This document shows positions 1-9,288 of a stretch of 64,000 bases of DNA, piece by piece. The notes under the pieces were generated by a model, which worked only from the letters and a program-made list of their open reading frames with translations, searched no databases and had not been told where the DNA came from. Location: NCBI RefSeq assembly GCF_022899245.1, contig NZ_JALJAZ010000001.1:1333501-1397500 (forward strand). Reading direction: 5' to 3'. The translations under genes and the position numbers were made by a program. The DNA comes from Falsirhodobacter halotolerans (GTDB lineage Bacteria; Pseudomonadota; Alphaproteobacteria; Rhodobacterales; Rhodobacteraceae). Numbering within the stretch: the stretch's first letter is position 1; every line of letters starts with the position of its first letter.

Positions 1-993
1 GTCGAATTCCAGGATCGGTTCGACGGGGGACGTGCGGACGGGCGACGGGACCATCGCCGCCATGAACTGCAGCGCGGCCGCGATCTGCACCGCCGTGCCC
101 CAGACATGCGGCACCACGCGAACCCCATGCAGCGCGGCCAGATCGGCGATCCGTCGCGCCTCGGTGAACCCGCCGCATCCGGCAAGGTCGGGCTGGATGA
201 TGTCCACCGCCCGCGTCTCGATTGGTTCGCGATGGCCCCAGCGGGTGTGCCACGTCTCCCCCCCGGCGACCGGAATGGGCTGGCGGGCGCGCACCTCGCG
301 ATAGGCGGCCAGGTGTTCGGGCGTGACCGGCTCTTCGAACCAGTCGATATCATGATCGGCGGCGGCCTGACCGACGCGAACCGCCTCGATCACATCATAT
401 CCATGATTGGCGTCGATCATCAGACGCATGTCGGGGCCGATCGCGTCGCGCACGGCGGCGATGACGCGCAGATCCTCCGCCGCACCGAACCCGATCTTGA
501 CCTTGCAGGCATGAAATCCGGCGGCGCGGTGCCCGGCCATTTCCTCGGCATTGTCGGCCACGCGGTCAACGCCATCACGTTTGAAACTGCCGGTGGCATA
601 GGCGCGCACATGATCGCGGAACCGCCCACCCAGAAGGGTTGCGATGGGAACGCCGAAATGCTTGCCCTTGATGTCCCACAGCGCCATGTCGATGCCCGAC
701 AACGCGGTGATCGTCAGCCCCCTCTGCCCCTGGTCGCGCAGGGCGTTGTAAAGCGTCGCCCAGATTTTCTCCGTCTGAAGCGGGTCCTGCCCGATCAGCC
801 ATTGGGCATAGGTCGCGACGACGGCCGCATTGGCGCGGGCGGGGCCGAGGCATTCGCCCCAGCCCACCGTTCCGTCATCGCACTCAACCTCCACCAGCAC
901 ATGGGTGCGCCGGTCGAACCGCATGGAGGCGCTTTCGAACGCGACCTCCAGACGGTGATCCAGAAGGTGCGTCCGAACGCGTGTGACCTTCAT
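1..993 (-). CDS. gci: D-galactarolactone cycloisomerase, enolase superfamily (3' end beyond window)
   Basis: The gene starts with ATG at 993 and runs off the left edge, giving 331 codons. It has the mandelate racemase/muconate lactonizing fold: KVK at residues 164-166, metal ligands D194 (MIDAN), E220 (WFEEP) and E246 (GGETW), and the general base H296 (PHVWG). From memory the sequence closely matches Agrobacterium Gci, where K166 and H296 are the catalytic bases. Gci opens galactaro- or glucarolactone to 5-keto-4-deoxyglucarate, which is the substrate of the kdgD product encoded 6 nt upstream in the same transcript. A glucarate or galactarate dehydratase of the same superfamily is the alternative. 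The C-terminus is not visible. Confidence 0.8.
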   Translation of the reverse strand, partial: MKVTRVRTHLLDHRLEVAFESASMRFDRRTHVLVEVECDDGTVGWGECLGPARANAAVVATYAQWLIGQDPLQTEKIWATLYNALRDQGQRGLTITALSGIDMALWDIKGKHFGVPIATLLGGRFRDHVRAYATGSFKRDGVDRVADNAEEMAGHRAAGFHACKVKIGFGAAEDLRVIAAVRDAIGPDMRLMIDANHGYDVIEAVRVGQAAADHDIDWFEEPVTPEHLAAYREVRARQPIPVAGGETWHTRWGHREPIETRAVDIIQPDLAGCGGFTEARRIADLAALHGVRVVPHVWGTAVQIAAALQFMAAMVPSPVRTSPVEPILEFD

Positions 994-999
994 GGAGGA

Positions 1000-1938
<939 letters not shown>

Positions 1939-1963
1939 TCAGGGCCATGATTACGCATGTTAC

Positions 1964-1987
1964 CATACAGGCGTCAATACTTGTATG
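1964..1987. promoter_or_regulatory. Inverted repeat upstream of kdgD
   Basis: CATACA at 1964-1969 and TGTATG at 1982-1987 form a perfect 6-bp dyad with a 12-bp spacer in the short gap between the regulator stop (1992) and kdgD (1914). The right arm overlaps the 11-bp motif described at 1980-1990. It is plausibly part of the GntR operator controlling kdgD-gci. The role is inferred from position and symmetry only. Confidence 0.45.
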
Positions 1988-1990
1988 ATG
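1980..1990 (+). promoter_or_regulatory. Candidate GntR operator copy 1 (CTTGTATGATG)
   Basis: The 11-mer CTTGTATGATG occurs here, upstream of kdgD, and again inverted at 2720-2730, just upstream of the GntR gene. FadR/FCD-subfamily regulators commonly bind palindromes containing TTGTATGATACAA-like cores, which this half matches. Two exact copies placed at the two ends of the regulator gene suggest that the regulator controls itself and the kdgD-gci unit. Confidence 0.5.
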
Positions 1991-1991
1991 A

Positions 1992-2696
1992 CTATCCGCG
2001 CAGCAGGGCGCGATAGCGTGATTGGGAGCCGCGCAGATGAACCCGCATCGCCTGACGGGCCGCCTCCTCGTCACCGGACAGGATGGCGGTGACGATCCGG
2101 TCATGCTCATCCTGGATCTGCGAAAGATAGGCGGTCGGCGCCGCCTCCGCCCGCTCGATTGCATGGCGCGGAATCACCTTCGATCCGACCAGCGCCAGAA
2201 ACTCGGTAAAGCGCGGGTTGTTCGTCGCCTCGGCAATGGCCAGATGCAGGTCGTAATCGACGCTGGTCGTCGGCTGGCCCGACGCTATGGCGGCCCCCAC
2301 GGCACGGAACGCGTCGAGTATCCGCTCCTCCTGCAGAGCGGATCGGCGCGTCGCGGCCAGTCCTGCCGCCTCCACCTCCACGGCGGTGCGAAGTTCCAGC
2401 ATCTCGATCACCGACGACAGGCGCACATAGTCGATGTTCTGAAACGGCGCCGGCTCCACCGGGGCCGCCTCCAGCACGAAGACCCCGGCCCCCTGCCGCG
2501 CCTCCACCAGACGATCCGCGCGCAGCGCCGCAACCGCTTCGCGCACCACGGTTCGGCTGACGCCATGCACCTCGGTCAGGCGCGCCTCGGACGGCAGGCG
2601 GTCTCCGGGCTTCAGATGCCCCTTAGCGATTTCGGCACGCAGGGCCTGGCTGACACGTTCGACAAGATTGCCGGTGCGGGCGGTGGTGCGGGTCAT
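1992..2696 (-). CDS. GntR-family (FadR/FCD) transcriptional regulator of the kdgD-gci operon
   Basis: About 234 residues. The N-terminal winged helix (about residues 10-75) carries LPSEARL and GVSRTVVREAV, the typical GntR recognition helix. The C-terminal all-helical FCD domain has the D-x3-H (YDLHLAIAEATNN) and later His residues (DEHDRI, MRVHL) that bind metal and an organic acid effector. I chose ATG 2696 because AAGGA lies just upstream; an in-frame start at 2729 would put the operator motif inside the gene. It lies directly upstream of kdgD on the same strand. The probable effector is a hexarate or its keto-deoxy derivative (inference from neighbours). Confidence 0.85.
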   Translation of the reverse strand: MTRTTARTGNLVERVSQALRAEIAKGHLKPGDRLPSEARLTEVHGVSRTVVREAVAALRADRLVEARQGAGVFVLEAAPVEPAPFQNIDYVRLSSVIEMLELRTAVEVEAAGLAATRRSALQEERILDAFRAVGAAIASGQPTTSVDYDLHLAIAEATNNPRFTEFLALVGSKVIPRHAIERAEAAPTAYLSQIQDEHDRIVTAILSGDEEAARQAMRVHLRGSQSRYRALLRG

Positions 2697-2719
2697 GAGA
2701 CGTCCTTCGGCTGGTGCGC

Positions 2720-2730
2720 CATCATACAAG
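2720..2730 (-). promoter_or_regulatory. Candidate GntR operator copy 2
   Basis: CATCATACAAG on the plus strand is the exact reverse complement of the 11-mer at 1980-1990. It ends 24 bp before the chosen start codon of the GntR gene, where an autoregulatory operator would be expected. Confidence 0.5.
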
Positions 2731-2781
2731 CTTTGCAGCGATATGCCATGGGATGCGGACCGATGCCGGGGCGAAGACCGG

Positions 2782-2810
2782 TTTTCAAACCCCCGCCCCC
2801 CGGATATAGG
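2782..2810 (+). promoter_or_regulatory. Putative sigma-70-type promoter of rpe
   Basis: TTTTCA (2782-2787), a 17-bp C-rich spacer and TATAGG (2805-2810) lie just before the rpe start. The match is moderate and the start of transcription would be close to the start codon, leaving a short leader. Confidence 0.35.
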
Positions 2811-2836
2811 ATGCCTGTCCCAGCATGAGGCCCGCC

Positions 2837-3517
2837 ATGACCTTTGATCGCAGCCTGAAGATCGCCCCCTCCATCCTGTCCGCCGATTTTGCCGCCTTCG
2901 GGGCCGAATGTCGCGCGGTCGAGGCGCAGGGCGCGGACTGGATCCATGTCGACGTGATGGATGGGCATTTCGTGCCGAACCTGACCTTCGGGCCCCAGAC
3001 CTGCGCCGCGTTGCGACCGCATATCAAGGGGGTCATGGACGTGCATCTGATGATCGCACCGGTCGATCCCTATATCGACGCCTTCGCGGCAGCGGGCGCC
3101 GACATCATCACCGCCCATGTCGAGGCGGGTCCCCACATTCACCGCACCCTGCAGGCGATCCGCGCCGCCGGATGCAAGGCGGGGCTGGCGCTGAACCCCG
3201 GAACCGGGATCGACGCGGTCGAGTATCTCTTGGATTCCGTGGACCTTGTCTGCGTGATGACCGTGAACCCGGGGTTCGGCGGGCAGAAGTTCATCCATTC
3301 GCAAATCGACAAGGTCGCAGCCCTGCGCCGCATGATCGGCGACCGTCCCATCCATATCGAGATCGATGGCGGCATCACGCCGGAAACGGCCCCGCTGATG
3401 CGCAGGGCCGGGGCCGATGTTCTTGTGGCGGGATCGGCTGTCTTCAAAGGGGGCTCGGTGGAGAACGCCGGCGTTTACGGGAACAACATCCGCGCCATCC
3501 GGGCTGCGGCAGGCTGA
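2837..3517 (+). CDS. rpe: Ribulose-phosphate 3-epimerase
   Basis: Interconverts ribulose 5-phosphate and xylulose 5-phosphate in the Calvin and pentose phosphate cycles. It is a TIM barrel of about 226 residues with the family signatures [10 protein letters not shown] at the N-terminus, the catalytic and metal-binding [12 protein letters not shown], the VNPGFGGQ phosphate loop and EIDGGI. ATG 2837 has GAGG 6 nt upstream, while ATG 2825 lacks a ribosome binding site. The gene is transcribed alone and its stop lies 1 nt from the stop of a convergent small gene. Confidence 0.93.
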   Translation: MTFDRSLKIAPSILSADFAAFGAECRAVEAQGADWIHVDVMDGHFVPNLTFGPQTCAALRPHIKGVMDVHLMIAPVDPYIDAFAAAGADIITAHVEAGPHIHRTLQAIRAAGCKAGLALNPGTGIDAVEYLLDSVDLVCVMTVNPGFGGQKFIHSQIDKVAALRRMIGDRPIHIEIDGGITPETAPLMRRAGADVLVAGSAVFKGGSVENAGVYGNNIRAIRAAAG

Positions 3518-3518
3518 C

Positions 3519-3683
3519 CTAGTTCCCCTGCGAGGTCACGGGCGGATCCGTCTGATCGGTGGGTGTGTTTCCGGTCAGAAGAACCGTGCCGATGATCACG
3601 ACCAGCCCGACAAGGATGACCGTGAAGACGATCTTCATCGGACCGCGCCGCGCATGTTTTGAACTGTGTTCTTCCTGAGGCAT
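3519..3683 (-). CDS. Small single-span membrane protein (54 aa), function unknown
   Basis: A 54-codon ORF with ATG at 3683 and AAAGGA about 10 nt upstream. The short basic N-terminus (SSKHARRG) is followed by a hydrophobic segment starting MKIVFTVILVG (about residues 16-37) and a hydrophilic Thr/Pro-rich tail ending SQGN. It would be a bitopic inner-membrane protein with the basic end inside. It is divergent from ccmI and ends 1 nt from rpe, so it fills the gap neatly. Start at Met16 is possible. I do not recognise a family. Confidence 0.6.
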   Translation of the reverse strand: MPQEEHSSKHARRGPMKIVFTVILVGLVVIIGTVLLTGNTPTDQTDPPVTSQGN

Positions 3684-3798
3684 CTGATGGGGGTCCTTTC
3701 AAGACGTGATCACCGAACGCGCAGGATCAGGCCCGGTTCCTTCGGGGTTTCCCTTGGCCGGTGCTGCGCGTAAAGCTTGCGCGGGAAAGTGGGTGAAG

Positions 3799-4962
3799 AT
3801 GCAGATGATGGTGTTCTGGGCCGCGGCGGGCGGCATGACGGCCCTTGGGGCGGCCGCGCTGGCGCGGGCCGTGCTGCGGCGCCCAAGGCCGCACACCGCC
3901 CCCGATCTGGACGTCTATCGCCAGCAACTGGCGGAATTGGACCGCGATGTCGCCCGCGCCGCCGTATCTGCTGAGGATGCGGACCGTCTGCGCGTGGAAA
4001 TCTCGCGCCGCATGTTGGAGGCCGATCGCGCCGCCCGTCCGTCTTCGACCGCCCTCGGCCGGGGTTGGGGCATCGCCGGGGTGGCGGCCCTGACGGCGCT
4101 GGCCCTTCCGCTTTATCTTCATCTTGGCGCGCCGGGATACCCGGACCTGGGGCTGGCCGACCGGGTGGAGCGGATCGAGGCCTCGCGCGCCGACCGCCCC
4201 TCGCAGGCGGAGGCGGAACGCACGGCCCCGCCCGCCGACCGCCCCGTCGATCCGCCCTATGCAGGCCTTGTCCAGCAGTTGCGGGACGCGGTCGCGGCGC
4301 GGCCTGACGATATCGCGGGTCTGCGGCTTCTGGTTCGGAACGAGGCGGCGCTTGGAAACTATGCCGCGGCGGCGACGGCCCAGCGTCATCTGATCTCGCT
4401 TGGCTCCGATACCGATGGCGATCAGCTTGGGACCTTGGGGGAACTGATGGTGCGCGCGGCGGGGGGCTATGTCTCGCCCGAGGCCGAAAGCGTCCTGCGG
4501 CAGGGTCTGAGCCGCAATCCCGATCAGCCGACGGCGCTCTACCTCATGGGGATGACGATGGCGCAGGGCGGTCGGCCCGATCTGGCCTACCGCTATCTGA
4601 ACCACGCCTTGCGGGTCGCGCCGGACGCCGCGTGGCGGACGGATGTGCTGGCCATCATGCCCGACATCGCCATGCGCGCCGGTGTCGCCTGGACGCCGCC
4701 CGAAGCCGCGCCCACCGACATCGCCGCCCTGCCCCCGGAAGATCAGGCCCGCGCCGTGCAGGGCATGGTCGACGGCCTTGCCGCGCGTCTGAACTCCGAC
4801 GGCGGAGATGCCGAGGAATGGATGCGCCTCATGCGCGCCTATGCTGTGCTGGGACGGCCGGATGCGGCGCGCGACGCGTGGCAGCGGGGTCGGGCCGCGA
4901 TGACGACGGATGACGACCGCGCGGCCCTGGACGCCGCCCTTGCCGAACTGGGGTTGGAATGA
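3799..4962 (+). CDS. ccmI: c-type cytochrome biogenesis protein CcmI
   Basis: About 387 residues. An N-terminal transmembrane helix ([15 protein letters not shown]...) is followed by an Arg-rich cytoplasmic loop ([11 protein letters not shown]), a second helix ([20 protein letters not shown]) and a long periplasmic domain with TPR-like repeats. This is the layout of CcmI, the apocytochrome c chaperone that presents heme-binding sites to the CcmFH ligase. ATG 3799 puts the first helix at the very N-terminus; the upstream extension to 3706 has no such character. Its stop overlaps the ruvX start by 4 nt (ATGA). The rest of the ccm genes are not in the window. Confidence 0.85.
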   Translation: MQMMVFWAAAGGMTALGAAALARAVLRRPRPHTAPDLDVYRQQLAELDRDVARAAVSAEDADRLRVEISRRMLEADRAARPSSTALGRGWGIAGVAALTALALPLYLHLGAPGYPDLGLADRVERIEASRADRPSQAEAERTAPPADRPVDPPYAGLVQQLRDAVAARPDDIAGLRLLVRNEAALGNYAAAATAQRHLISLGSDTDGDQLGTLGELMVRAAGGYVSPEAESVLRQGLSRNPDQPTALYLMGMTMAQGGRPDLAYRYLNHALRVAPDAAWRTDVLAIMPDIAMRAGVAWTPPEAAPTDIAALPPEDQARAVQGMVDGLAARLNSDGGDAEEWMRLMRAYAVLGRPDAARDAWQRGRAAMTTDDDRAALDAALAELGLE

Positions 4963-5420
4963 CGATTGAAACCTTTTTCAACGCCCTGCCCCCGCATGGC
5001 GCGATCGCGGGTCTGGATTTCGGCGACAAGACCATCGGCGTCGCGGTCTCCGACCTGTTCCGCAACGTGGCGACCCCGCTTCAGACGATCCGCCGCACCA
5101 AATTCACCGTGGATGCCGAGGCGCTGCTGGCCATCGTGCGGCAACGGCAGCTGGTCGGGCTGATCCTCGGCCTGCCGCTGAACATGGACGGGAGCGAGGG
5201 GCCGCGGGTGCAAAAGACCCGCGCCTTTGCCCGCAATCTGTCGCGGTTGACCGATCTGCCCATCGGCTTCTGGGACGAACGTCTGTCAACCGTCGCTGCC
5301 GAGCGGGCGCTTCTGGAGGCCGACACCTCCCGCCGCCGCCGGGCCGAGGTGATCGACCACGTGGCCGCCGGATACATTCTTCAGGGCGCGCTGGACCGGA
5401 TGGCCTATCTGGCGCGCTAG
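4959..5420 (+). CDS. ruvX: Putative pre-16S rRNA nuclease / Holliday junction resolvase RuvX (YqgF)
   Basis: 153 residues with the RNase H-like YqgF fold. The first strand carries the acidic [15 protein letters not shown] motif, followed by [14 protein letters not shown] and [12 protein letters not shown], with a C-terminal [10 protein letters not shown]. Family members mature the 16S rRNA 5' end. It is translationally coupled to ccmI (ATGA overlap), and its TAG stop interlocks with the convergent dusA stop in the tetranucleotide CTAG. Confidence 0.9.
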   Translation: MTIETFFNALPPHGAIAGLDFGDKTIGVAVSDLFRNVATPLQTIRRTKFTVDAEALLAIVRQRQLVGLILGLPLNMDGSEGPRVQKTRAFARNLSRLTDLPIGFWDERLSTVAAERALLEADTSRRRRAEVIDHVAAGYILQGALDRMAYLAR

Positions 5421-6400
5421 GGTTCGACGGCGGCCAGGGCGGCGTCCATGACATCCCACCCGGCATCGTCGCGCGTGGCGTGTTCGGACAAGATACGCCG
5501 CCACAGCCGCGCGCCCGGGCGGTTGGTGTAAAGACCCAGCATGTGGCGGGTGATCTGATGAAGACGCCCCCCCTCACGCAGATGATCCTCGATATAGGGC
5601 CGCATGCGCGCCACCACCTCGGCGGGTGCGACGGTCGCGGCCCCGCCCCAGAGCGTATCCGCCCCGGCCAGCACCGACATGGGATCGTGATAGGCGGCCC
5701 GCCCGATCATGACGCCGTCCACTCCCCGGTCAATAAGGCGGCGCGCGTCATCAAGGGTCTGCACCCCACCATTCAGGGCGATGGACAGGTCGGGAAACTC
5801 GGCCTTCATGTGAAACACCAAGGGATAGTCCAGCGGCGGAATTTCGCGATTTTCCTTTGGCGACAACCCCTTGAGCCAAGCTTTTCGCGCATGGATCGTG
5901 ACTTGCCGGATGCCGGTATCGGACACCATCTGCAGAAAATGGGGCAACACCTCCTCCGGTGTCTGATCATCGACACCGATGCGGCATTTCACCGAAACCG
6001 GCACGCGTGCCGCCTCGCGCATGGCGATAAGGCAATCGGATACGCGTGCCGGATACTTCATCAGCACGGCCCCGAAACAGCCCGACTGCACCCGATCCGA
6101 CGGGCATCCGACGTTCAGGTTGATTTCGTCATATCCGTAATCATTGGCGATCCGCACCGCCCTTGCCAACACCTCCGGCTCCGAACCGCCGATCTGCAGC
6201 GCCACCGGGTGTTCGGCGGGATGAAATCCCAACAGGCGGTCGCGTGGACCATGAATGATCGCCTGATCCACGACCATTTCGGTGAACAGCCGCGCATGGC
6301 GCGTGATCTGCCGGTGGAAAAACCGACAGTGGCGGTCGGTCCAGTTTATCATCGGCGCGACGGCGATCTTCGCCACCGTGCCCGCAGGAGGGACCGACAT
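5417..6400 (-). CDS. dusA: tRNA-dihydrouridine(20/20a) synthase DusA
   Basis: 327 residues, an FMN-dependent TIM barrel that reduces uridines 20/20a in the tRNA D-loop. It has the [16 protein letters not shown] flavin-binding start, the catalytic Cys in [29 protein letters not shown] and the phosphate-binding ALNGG and IGRAAY. ATG 6400 (MSVPPAG) has GGAG upstream and gives normal DusA length; the longer in-frame extension to 6580 looks non-coding. Confidence 0.92.
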   Translation of the reverse strand: MSVPPAGTVAKIAVAPMINWTDRHCRFFHRQITRHARLFTEMVVDQAIIHGPRDRLLGFHPAEHPVALQIGGSEPEVLARAVRIANDYGYDEINLNVGCPSDRVQSGCFGAVLMKYPARVSDCLIAMREAARVPVSVKCRIGVDDQTPEEVLPHFLQMVSDTGIRQVTIHARKAWLKGLSPKENREIPPLDYPLVFHMKAEFPDLSIALNGGVQTLDDARRLIDRGVDGVMIGRAAYHDPMSVLAGADTLWGGAATVAPAEVVARMRPYIEDHLREGGRLHQITRHMLGLYTNRPGARLWRRILSEHATRDDAGWDVMDAALAAVEP

Positions 6401-6539
6401 CGAGAAAGGCTCCACTTTTCGTTCAGGCCCGCAAGGGCTTTGATCTTTCATACCCGGCTGTGCAAGACTTTGCCATTCCGGCAATCCCGCCGGACAAAAT
6501 GGCCGAACAGCGCTTGCCTTCACCAAGGGTGACCGATAC

Positions 6540-6557
6540 GCCTTCCCCGGGGAAGGC
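6540..6557. promoter_or_regulatory. 18-bp perfect palindrome upstream of the glycan locus
   Basis: GCCTTCCCCGGGGAAGGC is a perfect palindrome 37 bp before the first gene of the glycosyltransferase locus. It follows a smaller dyad (TCACC-AAG-GGTGA) and lies in the divergent dusA gap. It could be an operator or form a leader hairpin. Nothing in the sequence tells which factor would bind. Confidence 0.4.
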
Positions 6558-6594
6558 CGCTGCCCCCTGATACAGTTCAAGATAAGGGTTTACC

Positions 6595-7128
6595 ATGGTC
6601 GACAACGTCAATCTGGGCCGGGATTCTCACTTCAACCACGTGATTGATGTCGCCAAGACGACGACAGGCCGTGGCAAGGTTGCCGATCAGCAGCGTGTCG
6701 CGCCGGGGATCCATCTGTCGGTGGATATGGACGCCAAGGTTTCGGGCTCGTTCGAAAGCGGCGCCGGGCGGCTGATCTCGGTCAATTACACCTCCGAAAC
6801 CGCCCCGAAATGGGTCGCGCTTCACATCAATCTGGGTGAGGTGAGCCTGGAGGACAAAGCGGTTCTGGGGATCGTCGTCCGGTCCACGGCGAAAGAGGCG
6901 GTGGCCATGCGGGTGTGCCTGCGGTCGGGCACCCAGAACTTCGTGGACGAATTCTTCACCAAGCACATCGTGGCCTTCAGCGAACCCAGCACGCATCTGG
7001 ACATCCTGAAACTGGACGACCTTCCCGCCCACCACCCGCGCGGCAAGGTCGAACGTGACCTGATCGTCTTCTTCCCGCCGACCGACAGCGCCTTCACCAT
7101 TTCCGATATCCGCCTGTTCATCGCGTGA
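6595..7128 (+). CDS. Unknown 177-aa protein, first gene of a glycosyltransferase operon
   Basis: 177 residues with no signal peptide and no membrane segment. Alternating short hydrophobic stretches (GRLISVNYTSE, KWVALHINLGE, AVLGIVVRS, FTISDIRLFIA) suggest an all-beta, jelly-roll or carbohydrate-binding-like sandwich. It starts with ATG after a weak AAGG signal. Two glycosyltransferase genes and ugd follow, with gaps of 16 nt or overlaps, so a role in the same glycan is likely. It could bind sugar or act as an accessory to the transferases. I do not recognise the family. Confidence 0.7.
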   Translation: MVDNVNLGRDSHFNHVIDVAKTTTGRGKVADQQRVAPGIHLSVDMDAKVSGSFESGAGRLISVNYTSETAPKWVALHINLGEVSLEDKAVLGIVVRSTAKEAVAMRVCLRSGTQNFVDEFFTKHIVAFSEPSTHLDILKLDDLPAHHPRGKVERDLIVFFPPTDSAFTISDIRLFIA

Positions 7129-7144
7129 TCGGAAGGGACAGGAC

Positions 7145-8104
7145 ATGATTGCGTTATCCGTCATCATTCCGGTCTGGAATGACCGGTCCGGCCTGAAACG
7201 GCTGGTGGACCAGATCATCGAGTATGGCATCGCGGCGGAGATCATCATCTGCGACGACGCCTCGGACGAGGATCACTCCCCCGCCGCCCTCGGGCTGGAG
7301 GATCTGGACCATCCCCAGATCATCTATATGCGCAGCGACCGTCAGCAGGGCGCTGGCGCGATGCGCAATTACGGCCTTCAGGCCGCGTCCTGCGATCACG
7401 TCCTGTATTTCGATTCCGACGATCTTTTGGCCCCGGGCATCAAGGATATCCTGACCGAGATCGAGGATCGCCACTTCGATTTCTGCATCTTCCGGCATCA
7501 TGACAGCCGCGTTCATTCCCACCGCGGCACCTTCGCCAGCGAAGAACGCCTGTGGGACGCCGCGCGCGCCACGGATCAGGTCCGTCGGCTGAACATGACG
7601 GATGCGGCGCATCTGGCCCAGCTCTCGGCCTATCCCTGGAACAAGATCTATCGCCGGGATTTCCTGACATCCGAGAATATCCGCTGCACCGAAATTCCCG
7701 TGCATAACGACATCGAACTGCACTGGACCAGCTTTATCGCCGCCACCACCATCCTGTGCACAAAGACGATCGGGGCGGAGCATTTCGTCGTTGAAGGCGG
7801 CACCCGCCTGACCAACCGCCGCAGCGCCGAACGTCTTCGCATCTTCGAGGCGCTGACGGAAACCGCCGAGCGGCTGAAGCGCACCGAAGGCAGCGCCGTC
7901 TATGTCGAGCCGTTCATCCATTTCTGCTGCCGCATCATCGGCTGGGCCTGGAACAACATCGATGAGGAACATCATTCGGACCTGCATACGCAAAGCCGCG
8001 AGTTCTTCCGCAGCAACTTCACGCGGCCCGAAATCGTGCTGACCGCCTATCGCAATCCGGCGGCGATCGGCCAAATCAACCGGATCATCTCGGGCAGGTC
8101 GTGA
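7145..8104 (+). CDS. Family 2 glycosyltransferase
   Basis: 319 residues with a GT-A fold. SVIIPVWND opens the nucleotide-binding domain, CDDASD supplies the uridine-binding Asp pair, FDSDD is the DxD-type metal site, and NDIELHW sits where the catalytic acidic pair is found in related enzymes. A helical C-terminal region follows. There are no membrane helices, so it should act on the cytoplasmic face. The second transferase downstream shares the same layout (compare PWNKIYRRDFL with [11 protein letters not shown]), which suggests duplication followed by specialisation. The sugar donor cannot be read from the sequence, but ugd in the same operon points to UDP-glucuronate for one of the two. 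Confidence 0.85.
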   Translation: MIALSVIIPVWNDRSGLKRLVDQIIEYGIAAEIIICDDASDEDHSPAALGLEDLDHPQIIYMRSDRQQGAGAMRNYGLQAASCDHVLYFDSDDLLAPGIKDILTEIEDRHFDFCIFRHHDSRVHSHRGTFASEERLWDAARATDQVRRLNMTDAAHLAQLSAYPWNKIYRRDFLTSENIRCTEIPVHNDIELHWTSFIAATTILCTKTIGAEHFVVEGGTRLTNRRSAERLRIFEALTETAERLKRTEGSAVYVEPFIHFCCRIIGWAWNNIDEEHHSDLHTQSREFFRSNFTRPEIVLTAYRNPAAIGQINRIISGRS

Positions 8105-9288
8105 TGCAGATATCGTTCATCGTAACCACCTTCAACATCGACCCCTACATCCGCCAATGTCTGGACAGCCTGAAGGCGTGCACGCGCCCCGGCGACCAGA
8201 TCGTCATCATCGACGACAATTCCACGGACCGGACCCCGTCGATCATCGACGCGTTCATTCAGGAAAATCAGGGCATGGGGGTCGAGTTCACGGCCGCGCA
8301 TCTTGGGGTCAACACCATCGGCGGTGTGGGCATTCCGGCCAATATCGGCATGGACATGTCCACCCGCGACGTGATCTTCTTCGTGGACGGCGACGATTTT
8401 CTGGAGGTGGAGAATTTCCACCGCGCCCGCCGCATCTATGAAAGAAGCGGCGCCGACATCGCCTTTTGCAACTATCTCGAACATGACGAGAAGAACAACG
8501 CCAAGAAGAACCCGGCCGATGCCGGCAAGTGGTCGGATATCAATCCCCTGTGGTCGCTGGACGAGGCGCGGACCAAGGCGCTTGACCTGATCGCCGTTCC
8601 CTGGCGCAAGTTTTATCGCGCGTCCTTCTTGCGCGAACACCGGATCCGTTTCCCCGAAGGCAATTACTTCTTCGAGGACAATCCGTTTCACTGGCGCGTC
8701 TGCCGTCTGGCGAAAAGCATCACCTTCATCAACCAGATCGTCTGCCACCACCGGGTGAACCGGCCGGGGCAAACCATGACCTCCACCGGGGACGAGCTGA
8801 GCGCGTTCTTCACGCATTTCGAGACGATCTTTACCGAAATCGCGCCGGAAAACACCGAACAGCGGGTGCTGTCGGCCCGATGGCTGGTCAACAACATGAC
8901 CTGGCATCTCGACCGTCTGCAACCGGGCGCGGTCTGGGCGTATATCGAGCGTGCCGCGCGGGTTCTGCCGACCATTCCCGCAGATATCTGGAACGGTCCC
9001 CTTGCCGAAAGCTTTGTCGGGAAAACCATCTGGCCCATCGTTCACCGCCTGCGCGAGGGGCATACATGGGACGTGTATGAATTGCTGACCGCCCGCAAAC
9101 GGCATTCGCAACTGGAGGGGTTGCTGAAATCCGTTTCCGCAGAGCTCAAGCACATCCGGTCGGACGTGAAAAGCGCCGCTGGAAATGCCAAGAAGTCGCG
9201 TGAATTGTTGCAGGCGCAGCAGTATATCGACGAATTCACGGCATTGATGGATTTCGAGGCGAACCAGTATCCGGGTGGACGGTCATGA
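8104..9288 (+). CDS. Family 2 glycosyltransferase with C-terminal helical tail
   Basis: 394 residues. SFIVTTFN begins the GT-A domain, IDDNSTD and FVDGDDF are the nucleotide and metal motifs, and FFEDNPFHW carries the likely catalytic acidic pair. The last 60 or so residues are rich in Lys, Glu, Leu and Gln and look helical or coiled-coil, unlike the first transferase. ATG 8104 overlaps the previous stop by one base (TGATG); a GTG at 8101 is also in frame. The gene overlaps ugd by 4 nt, so the three enzymes should be made in fixed proportion. Confidence 0.85.
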   Translation: MQISFIVTTFNIDPYIRQCLDSLKACTRPGDQIVIIDDNSTDRTPSIIDAFIQENQGMGVEFTAAHLGVNTIGGVGIPANIGMDMSTRDVIFFVDGDDFLEVENFHRARRIYERSGADIAFCNYLEHDEKNNAKKNPADAGKWSDINPLWSLDEARTKALDLIAVPWRKFYRASFLREHRIRFPEGNYFFEDNPFHWRVCRLAKSITFINQIVCHHRVNRPGQTMTSTGDELSAFFTHFETIFTEIAPENTEQRVLSARWLVNNMTWHLDRLQPGAVWAYIERAARVLPTIPADIWNGPLAESFVGKTIWPIVHRLREGHTWDVYELLTARKRHSQLEGLLKSVSAELKHIRSDVKSAAGNAKKSRELLQAQQYIDEFTALMDFEANQYPGGRS

